Below are positions 5,386 through 9,698 of a stretch of 9,698 nucleotides of DNA, one piece after another. Positions within the stretch are counted from its first letter, which is position 1, and each line of letters opens with the position of its first letter. The DNA is from Methanoregula sp. (GTDB lineage Archaea; Halobacteriota; Methanomicrobia; Methanomicrobiales; Methanospirillaceae). The stretch is taken from assembly GCA_013331015.1 (NCBI GenBank), contig DUHF01000129.1, positions 1 to 9,698 of the forward strand, written 5' to 3'. Position numbers and translations under genes: made by a program. The notes under the pieces were generated by a model. It had not been told where the DNA came from. It did no database searches and saw nothing but the letters and a program-made list of their open reading frames with translations.

Positions 5386-5438
5386 TTTTTCCATTGAAAG
5401 ATACAACCACTACCGAATAAGAAGCATGACGTGGTAGC

Positions 5439-6983
5439 ATGGGAGATCCAGAAATTCGCAATGATGAAAAAGTGCTCCTGAGGACGCCGGGCGTTTACGT
5501 CAAGTCGATCCCATTCGAGGGTATCCTCACCAACAAACGGGTAATCCTGGTGGACAGGGCCAAGAACCTCCTGCCCCCAAAAGAGATCCCCTTTGCAACG
5601 ATCAAGAGTGTTGAGAGCGGAGAAAATGCTATCCGGGACCAGATTGTCACCCTTTCGGTGATGGCTAAGACCGGTGATACCCGTCAGATGATCCTGACCT
5701 TCTCGCGGCAGGAAGGGGGTAAGCGCATCAAGGAGCGCGATGAATGGGCACGTATTATCCGGGAGAATATCGGCTCCTCATTCGACAACGTTATCCGGAG
5801 GGTGATCCCCGGTACTGAACCGCAGGCACCGGCAGCTCCTCCAGCCCCTTCGCGTATTCGTGTGGTCACTCCCATCCAGCCGGCTACCGAACCGGCCCCT
5901 TATGCACCCATACGGAGCGAATCCCCCGGTAGCCACCCCATCAGGAAGATCATCGAGGCAGGAACGATTGCTCCGCCACCGGCAACCCCTGTCCCCGCCC
6001 GCCCTGAAGCCCCGGCGCCAGGCCAGTATGTCTTCTGCACGCGCTGTGGCAACAAGGTTCCTTCGGACTCCGCGTTCTGCAACCGTTGCGGTTCGGGTAT
6101 CGTTGCCCCGTCGTCTCCGGTAACCTCTGCGCAACCGGCAGCACCCCCGGTTGCACCGTCCCTGCGTCCCATTGACCGGGACATCACCGCTGTCGAACCA
6201 CTCATCGAACCATCAACCGCAAGGATTCCAGGAGATCCCCTGCGTAACCCTATTCCGGATGTTCCCGTCCAGCAGTCGCTGGCTTGGGACGATGATGAAT
6301 CCTCATCCCCTCTCCCCCAGGAAGCTCCCACGCAAAATGTACCTCCGCTCTCCCCACCAGTATCCAGTCCTGCCGCTGCACCCCCGGTTCCAAAAAAGCC
6401 AGCCCGCAGTTTTGGGTTTGCTCCCAGCCGGAACATGCTTCTTGGTATTGGTGCAGTTGTTCTCATCCTCGTCATCGTTGTTGTCGGGGCACTCGTTGTC
6501 CTCCCCATGCTCTCTTCGGGCGGGTTCAGCCTTCCCCTGGGCCCGGGAGATGCCAGCCCGACACCGACATCATCCTCTACAACCCTGACAATGGGGACCA
6601 TCCAGATCCGTGAAACCCCGGCACCGGTCATACCGGTCACTGGCGTGTACGTTCGCGTGCAATATCTTGGCGGGTTCAAAGGGAGTTATGGTATGCCGGA
6701 CGCCCTGACATCCGTTCCTGGAAATTCCGGTGATCGTGTCTGGGAAGTTGAGAATGCCAATGGTACGGTCATTGCAGAATTCGAGAAACTTGACGGATCC
6801 AGCCACGAGCTGCTCGTCGAGATCTATAAGGATGGCTCAATCCTGACAAGGGATACCACCACAATCGGACACGGCTCGGTAAAACTTTCTGCTGATGTAT
6901 CCTCAGGTGTTGCAGCAACTCCGGTAAGCAGCAACGGTGGTGCAACCGAAGCAACCACCGTCCCAGTCCCGACAACATCATAA
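5439..6983 (+). CDS. Membrane protein with PH-like domain, zinc ribbon and extracellular domain
   Basis: A 514-residue modular protein. Residues 1-122 resemble a bacterial-type PH domain: VYVKSIPFEGILTNKRVILV (19-38), KEIPFATIKSVESGE (48-62), then a closing helix at DEWARIIRENI (101-111). A Pro/Ala linker leads to a zinc ribbon with C200, C203, C214 and C217 (FCTRCGNKVPSDSAFCNRCG). A second Pro-rich, partly acidic linker (222-328, including DDDESSS) precedes one membrane helix (about 333-357). The C-terminal 360-514 would be outside, with a Ser/Thr stretch and a beta-rich domain (402-488: GVYVRVQYLGGFKGSYG, VWEVENANGTV, ELLVEIYKDGSIL). PH domain and ribbon are thus predicted cytosolic and the beta domain external, suggesting a bridging or signalling role; this is inference. 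The gene leads a probable two-gene unit with the bPH_2 membrane protein 63 bp downstream. Domain calls are by motif; the C-terminal domain is unrecognised. Confidence 0.72.
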   Translation: MGDPEIRNDEKVLLRTPGVYVKSIPFEGILTNKRVILVDRAKNLLPPKEIPFATIKSVESGENAIRDQIVTLSVMAKTGDTRQMILTFSRQEGGKRIKERDEWARIIRENIGSSFDNVIRRVIPGTEPQAPAAPPAPSRIRVVTPIQPATEPAPYAPIRSESPGSHPIRKIIEAGTIAPPPATPVPARPEAPAPGQYVFCTRCGNKVPSDSAFCNRCGSGIVAPSSPVTSAQPAAPPVAPSLRPIDRDITAVEPLIEPSTARIPGDPLRNPIPDVPVQQSLAWDDDESSSPLPQEAPTQNVPPLSPPVSSPAAAPPVPKKPARSFGFAPSRNMLLGIGAVVLILVIVVVGALVVLPMLSSGGFSLPLGPGDASPTPTSSSTTLTMGTIQIRETPAPVIPVTGVYVRVQYLGGFKGSYGMPDALTSVPGNSGDRVWEVENANGTVIAEFEKLDGSSHELLVEIYKDGSILTRDTTTIGHGSVKLSADVSSGVAATPVSSNGGATEATTVPVPTTS

Positions 6984-7046
6984 GCCGGGCCTTTAACCCG
7001 ATACTTTTTTGGACACTCACGGTCGATACTAATCCCTGATTATATC

Positions 7047-7673
7047 ATGACCGAACCCTATCGTTTCCCCCGCAATGTACCGTTCAAACCGTCCACGGCG
7101 CTGATCCCGTGGTTTATCATCAATTTTTTGTTCTTTGCCCTTCTTATTGCCGCGTTTGCAGTCCTTCCCGTGGTGCTTTCAACACAACCCGATCTGTTCA
7201 TATCCCTCATTATTCTTGGGGGTCTGGTTCTCGTCACGCTCGTTTTTGTTGTCTGGGTCCGGCTGTATTACGACACCATGGCCTACGAGCTCCATGATGA
7301 CGAGCTCCGCTGGCGCCGGGGCGTCTGGTTCAGGACAACCGGCATCGTCCCCTATAACCGGATAACCAACCTGGATCTCAAACAGGGTCCGGTTATGCGC
7401 TGGCTGGGGATCTCGACGATTGCCATCCAGACTGCCGGGTATTCCGGACAGGCTGCATCCGAGATCCGGATCGAGGCGATTGAGCATGCCGACGAGCTCC
7501 GGGAACTGCTCCGTAACGCGGTACGCTCCTGCAGTGGTGGCGGCGATGGCACCGGTACTGGCGCCCCGGCACGTGCACCCGATGAACCGGTTGCGTCAAC
7601 CGGAACAAGCATGCTCATCTTAAATGAACTCAAAAAGATCCGTATTCTGCTCGAGCAGCAGCAGAAAAATTAA
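7047..7673 (+). CDS. bPH_2 (YdbS-like, DUF304) membrane protein
   Basis: A 208-residue protein. Two membrane helices (about 18-44 and 50-74) form a tight hairpin, followed by a bPH_2 domain (77-158) with the family pattern YELHDDELRWRRGVWFRTTG (80-99), IVPYNRITNLDLKQGPVMRW (100-119) and GISTIAIQTAG (121-131). This resembles the YdbS/YdbT type, with the PH domain on the cytosolic face; roles in the family are poorly known. A Gly/Thr/Ala linker (163-188) leads to a short amphipathic C-terminal helix (189-206, ILNELKKIRILLEQQ) that could mediate oligomerisation. The start at ATG 7047 has no clear ribosome site. An upstream T6 tract (7005-7010) might partly separate it from the preceding gene, but no good TATA box is seen, so I take the pair as an operon. 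The stop is part of a palindrome shared with the convergent gene. Confidence 0.8.
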   Translation: MTEPYRFPRNVPFKPSTALIPWFIINFLFFALLIAAFAVLPVVLSTQPDLFISLIILGGLVLVTLVFVVWVRLYYDTMAYELHDDELRWRRGVWFRTTGIVPYNRITNLDLKQGPVMRWLGISTIAIQTAGYSGQAASEIRIEAIEHADELRELLRNAVRSCSGGGDGTGTGAPARAPDEPVASTGTSMLILNELKKIRILLEQQQKN

Positions 7674-7678
7674 TTTTT
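7665..7678. terminator. Bidirectional terminator palindrome AAAAATTAATTTTT
   Basis: A perfect 14-base A/T palindrome covers the end of the bPH_2 gene (TAA 7671-7673) and reaches the stop of the DUF4349 gene (7677-7679 on the minus strand). It gives each strand a T5 tract directly at or after its stop, which fits archaeal oligo-T termination in both directions. Confidence 0.6.
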
Positions 7679-8585
7679 ATTCTTTCTTCTCTGATGGTGG
7701 TAATTCTGCCGGTTTCCTGCCTTTGTAAAAGCGGTGGGCGTAATAACCGATAACGCCGAGGATAAAGAGCGGCAGGAGCGTGAAGAAGAGGATGATGATC
7801 GCGTCGATCATGCCAAGGAATCCGCTAATGCCCTCGTTGATGGTCGTGACAAAGTTATGGCCGGACTCGCCACCAACAGGTTCGGGCTCCTGGAGGTTAA
7901 CGGTGATGGTCGAGAGATCGATCCGGCTGTTGAGATACTTCAGCCGCCCTTCGAGCCGGTTCAGTTCCGTCTGGACGCGATCGATCTGCTCCTGCACCTT
8001 GATGATATCCTCGATCCTGGTGCTCTGTTTCATGATCGCATTGTACTGCGCGAGCTGGTTCTCGTAGGAGGTCTTCTGCGCAAGGAGGTCGACGTACTCC
8101 TCGGTCACGTCCTGGCCCTGCGTTGACGCAGACTTGACAATGCCGATCGCTTTTACCCCGGCAAGCGTGTTCTCAAACTCCGCCTGCGGTATACGCATGA
8201 CCACTTCTCCTGATAACCGGTTGTTGTAGTTTGTACGGATGTTGGACGAAGAGAGGTAACCTCCCTTGTCAGCTGCCATTGCCTTGAGCGATTCGACCGA
8301 AGTTGTCACGTCTTTTACTTCGATCGTGAGGAAGGCAGTCCTGATGATCTTGGTCTCGACCGTTCCCGTCCCCTGAGTAAGGGGCGTACCTGCGGGAACC
8401 GGCATTGGTGCGGCATTCGGGGCATAGGCTACCTTCATGTCGGCCCGGTATCCGCTGCTGTCAGTGGTGAATGCTGCTTCCTGTGAGGAACCGGAACTGT
8501 CATACGATGATGGAAGACCCGTGCACCCGGCAGCAACGACAACCGCGATGCACAGAACAAGCAGTGCGATGCCATATTGTTTCAT
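7677..8585 (-). CDS. DUF4349-family lipoprotein with coiled coil and C-terminal membrane helix
   Basis: A 302-residue protein from the ATG at 8585. The signal and lipobox VVVAAGC place the lipidated cysteine at C21. A Ser/Gly-rich linker (22-75) leads to a DUF4349 domain (about 78-285): KIIRTAFLTIEVKDVTTSVE (79-98), ADKGGYLSSSN (105-115), SGEVVMRIPQAEFENTL (125-141) and VTEEYVDLLAQKTSYENQL (160-178). A coiled coil follows (about 165-222, EDIIKVQEQIDRVQTELNRL), then STITVNLQEPEP (225-236), one membrane helix (about 258-283) and a short basic tail. Lipid and helix would anchor both ends with the coiled coil outside. The function of the family is not known. The start at 8585 is supported by AAGGA upstream and by the signal length; the frame is open to 8645. 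It is convergent with the bPH_2 gene across 3 bp. Confidence 0.85.
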   Translation of the reverse strand: MKQYGIALLVLCIAVVVAAGCTGLPSSYDSSGSSQEAAFTTDSSGYRADMKVAYAPNAAPMPVPAGTPLTQGTGTVETKIIRTAFLTIEVKDVTTSVESLKAMAADKGGYLSSSNIRTNYNNRLSGEVVMRIPQAEFENTLAGVKAIGIVKSASTQGQDVTEEYVDLLAQKTSYENQLAQYNAIMKQSTRIEDIIKVQEQIDRVQTELNRLEGRLKYLNSRIDLSTITVNLQEPEPVGGESGHNFVTTINEGISGFLGMIDAIIILFFTLLPLFILGVIGYYAHRFYKGRKPAELPPSEKKE

Positions 8586-8606
8586 ACACAATCCTTCATG
8601 TTGCGA

Positions 8607-8614
8607 TATATAAA
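8607..8614 (-). promoter_or_regulatory. TATA box of the DUF4349 gene
   Basis: On the minus strand this reads TTTATATA, an exact methanogen box A. It lies at -29 to -22 from the ATG at 8585. Initiation at the usual distance would fall on or within a few bases of the ATG, so the AAGGA at 8593-8597 may not be in the mRNA. Confidence 0.65.
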
Positions 8615-8674
8615 AATCAACCGTTAACTGCGAATGGGTTTGCACTCATCATGTATAGGCTCGTTTCCTCTTTG

Positions 8675-8702
8675 GTTGAACCCGCGGGTTCGATGATCGA
8701 AC
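8675..8702. repeat. Overlapping palindromes, probable operator cluster
   Basis: Two perfect palindromes share a half-site: GAACCCGCGGGTTC (8678-8691) and GTTCGATGATCGAAC (8688-8702, 7-1-7). A smaller GGTTGAACC (4-1-4) begins at 8674. The half-sites GAAC 8678, GTTC 8688 and GAAC 8699 are 10-11 bp apart, one helical turn. The cluster lies about 60 bp upstream of the DUF4349 TATA box. Confidence 0.65.
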
Positions 8703-8968
8703 TGGTGCAATTTTACACATTTATTACACTCCCTGTCGACGTAAGATGCAGACGTCCCAAAAACCCCCAAAATACATCATGAACGGGAACATGCAGGTGA
8801 ACCAGCCATTGCGGCTTGGATAAAATCCCGCATGGTATCGTTCTTTTGCGGATTTACGTCCCCCTGGACGGTCTTTCATCCGCTATTTTTTGGGTGGACA
8901 AAAAAATTTCCCGTATCTCCCGAAGAGGAACTGATTGTATGAAATTACCCCAGCACAGGAAAATGAGC

Positions 8969-8973
8969 AGGAG
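8969..8973 (+). promoter_or_regulatory. Ribosome binding site deciding the start of the orphan gene
   Basis: AGGAG lies nine bases before the ATG at 8983. It favours this ATG over the in-frame TTG at 8935, which has no comparable site. Confidence 0.55.
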
Positions 8974-8982
8974 AAACCGACC

Positions 8983-9456
8983 ATGCACGCAACCCTTGCA
9001 ACTACCCTGCGGAACCGGTACAGCGCCGGTCTCCCACAAGCACGCACGACGATTTATGCAGGATCTCCGGTCAATTACCGGTCCTTCCCCATGATCATGA
9101 CCCCTCCAATAAAAGAGGATCAGCTGGCAGAGATCCTGTTGCGCAGTGATGGCGTGTTGACCCGGGCCAGGATGATCAACGCCAGTCTCCGCCTTCTTGG
9201 GATCAACTGTTCTGAACTGGATACGCTTGCCGGGGCAGGATCCGTCCAGCTGGCATCGGTTCAGGAAATGTCCCGTTCGAAAAACCGTTCCGATCTCCGC
9301 ACAGCCCTTACCCGGTTCCGGATGACCGTGATGACCCTGCGGGATGCGTACCGTGACATCCTGGTGCGGGAAGATCTGCCCGGCGAGACCGCCCAGGGTG
9401 TCCTCTCGGTTGCGCAGTCGCTTGATGTGACTGCCGTAAAGGCTGCAATTGCATAA
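8983..9456 (+). CDS. Hypothetical helical protein
   Basis: A 157-residue protein that I do not recognise. The N-terminal 40 residues (MHATLATTLRNRYSAG onward) look extended or disordered. From about residue 43 on it is predicted mostly helical: KEDQLAEILLRSDGVLTRA (44-62), RMINASLRLLGI (63-74), LRTALTRFRMTVMTLRDAYRD (105-125) and AQGVLSVAQSLDVTAVKAAI (137-156). There are no membrane segments, signal peptide or metal-binding cluster, and only one cysteine (C76). The start is set at ATG 8983 by the AGGAG at 8969-8973; extension to the TTG at 8935 would add 16 residues. GC-rich codon use resembles its neighbours, which supports a real gene. It stands alone on the plus strand, divergent from the DUF4349 gene. 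Confidence 0.6.
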   Translation: MHATLATTLRNRYSAGLPQARTTIYAGSPVNYRSFPMIMTPPIKEDQLAEILLRSDGVLTRARMINASLRLLGINCSELDTLAGAGSVQLASVQEMSRSKNRSDLRTALTRFRMTVMTLRDAYRDILVREDLPGETAQGVLSVAQSLDVTAVKAAIA

Positions 9457-9698
9457 CCGGCAGGGCAGGAACTGAAAGGGAGAAAAAACATCCGGAGGTT
9501 ATCGCGAGCCCGTGAGCGAGGGATACAAAAAACTTTGTATAAGGCCGGCAATATCGCAATCCTCATCCATAAGTACATCAGTCCACCTGTGAACAACAGG
9601 GAATATCTTCATAGAGCGGGGTTCTCCGGAATCTTCCGCAAATCCCGTAACGTTTTTTTTTGATTTTTTTTATCTTCGTGATCTCTCTTATATAAGAA
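9457..9698. other. Noncoding tail with hairpin, T-runs and TATA-like palindrome
   Basis: No supported gene. It holds a direct repeat GCGAG (9504-9508, 9516-9520), a hairpin ATACAAA-AAAC-TTTGTAT (9523-9540), T9 (9653-9661) and T8 (9664-9671) tracts, and the palindrome CTTATATAAG (9687-9696), which could be a TATA box for a gene beyond the window. A short RNA ending at the T-runs is possible but unproven. Confidence 0.45.
9653..9671 (+). terminator. Tandem oligo-T terminator
   Basis: T9 and T8 separated by GA, on the plus strand, almost 200 bases after the stop of the orphan gene. It would terminate that transcript or a separate one starting within 9457-9650. Confidence 0.6.

Larger units (their letters stand above)
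8615..8982. other. Divergent intergenic region upstream of the DUF4349 and orphan genes
   Basis: I see no supported gene in this stretch. It contains the overlapping palindromes at 8675-8702, a TATA-like TTTATTAC at 8720-8727 and a weaker T-rich element at 8883-8890 on the plus strand. A 14-codon frame at 8779-8823 has no ribosome site. The promoter of the orphan gene at 8983 is not certain; either plus-strand element could serve it with a long leader. Confidence 0.5.

Noticed and set aside
5900..6679. 259-codon minus-strand frame opposite the PH/zinc-ribbon gene
   Set aside because: It is a shadow of Pro/Ala/Ser-rich coding sequence. The plus strand has recognisable domains, a membrane helix and a promoter.
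8686..8700. GGGTTCGATGATCGA resembles the T-loop of a tRNA, suggesting a tRNA fragment or attachment site
   Set aside because: No acceptor, D or anticodon stem can be built around it and no integrase is nearby. The two palindromes explain the sequence better.
8779..8823. 14-codon frame after a TATA-like element
   Set aside because: No ribosome site and too short to judge; frames of this size are expected by chance.
8939..9094. Alternative ATG frame overlapping the orphan gene
   Set aside because: It is 51 codons, basic and Pro/Arg-rich, and conflicts with the longer frame that has a better ribosome site and helical pattern.

Overview
The window looks like chromosomal DNA from a methanogenic euryarchaeon, most likely of the Methanomicrobiales (Methanoregula-like). 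This is inferred from an archaeal prefoldin beta subunit, a tRNA-Tyr interrupted at position 37/38 by a short intron with a bulge-helix-bulge fold, TATA-box promoters close to the starts, oligo-T terminators, and many small lipoproteins and membrane proteins with Pro/Thr/Ser-rich linkers. The genus is a guess; no rRNA or mcr gene is present.

Layout. 1-1099 (+): a possible gene end, prefoldin beta, and a SpoT/MESH1-type HD hydrolase with all metal and catalytic residues. 1108-2652 (-): a 2-isopropylmalate synthase-like enzyme, convergent with the HD gene across only 8 bp. 2653-3301: noncoding DNA holding a tRNA-Tyr(GTA) with a 32-nt intron and a tRNA-Asp(GTC), probably one transcript ending in a double T7 terminator. 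3302-3886 (+): a Cache-domain lipoprotein. 3938-4411 (-): a YkgJ-type CxxCxxCC cysteine cluster protein. 4470-5099 (-): an unrecognised lipoprotein. 5439-7673 (+): two membrane proteins that each carry a PH-like domain, the first with a zinc ribbon as well. 7677-8585 (-): a DUF4349 lipoprotein. 8983-9456 (+): an orphan helical protein. 9457-9698: noncoding DNA with a hairpin, T-runs and a TATA-like palindrome.

How it fits together. The left part is housekeeping (protein folding, possible nucleotide hydrolysis, leucine synthesis, tRNAs). The right part is an envelope-oriented group: three lipoproteins, two PH-like membrane proteins and a cysteine-cluster protein, mostly in divergent or convergent pairs. 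The three lipoprotein genes share a promoter layout with the TATA box 22-24 nt before the chosen ATG, which suggests leaderless mRNAs. The two divergent intergenic regions (5100-5438 and 8586-8982) each carry clear palindromes, the best candidates for undescribed regulatory sites.

I see no CRISPR array, insertion sequence, integrase, restriction system or recognisable defence island. The unusual items are the two-gene PH-domain membrane module, the operator-like palindromes, a Glu-to-Met change in a conserved motif of the LeuA-like enzyme, and a palindrome that overlaps both stop codons of a convergent gene pair.
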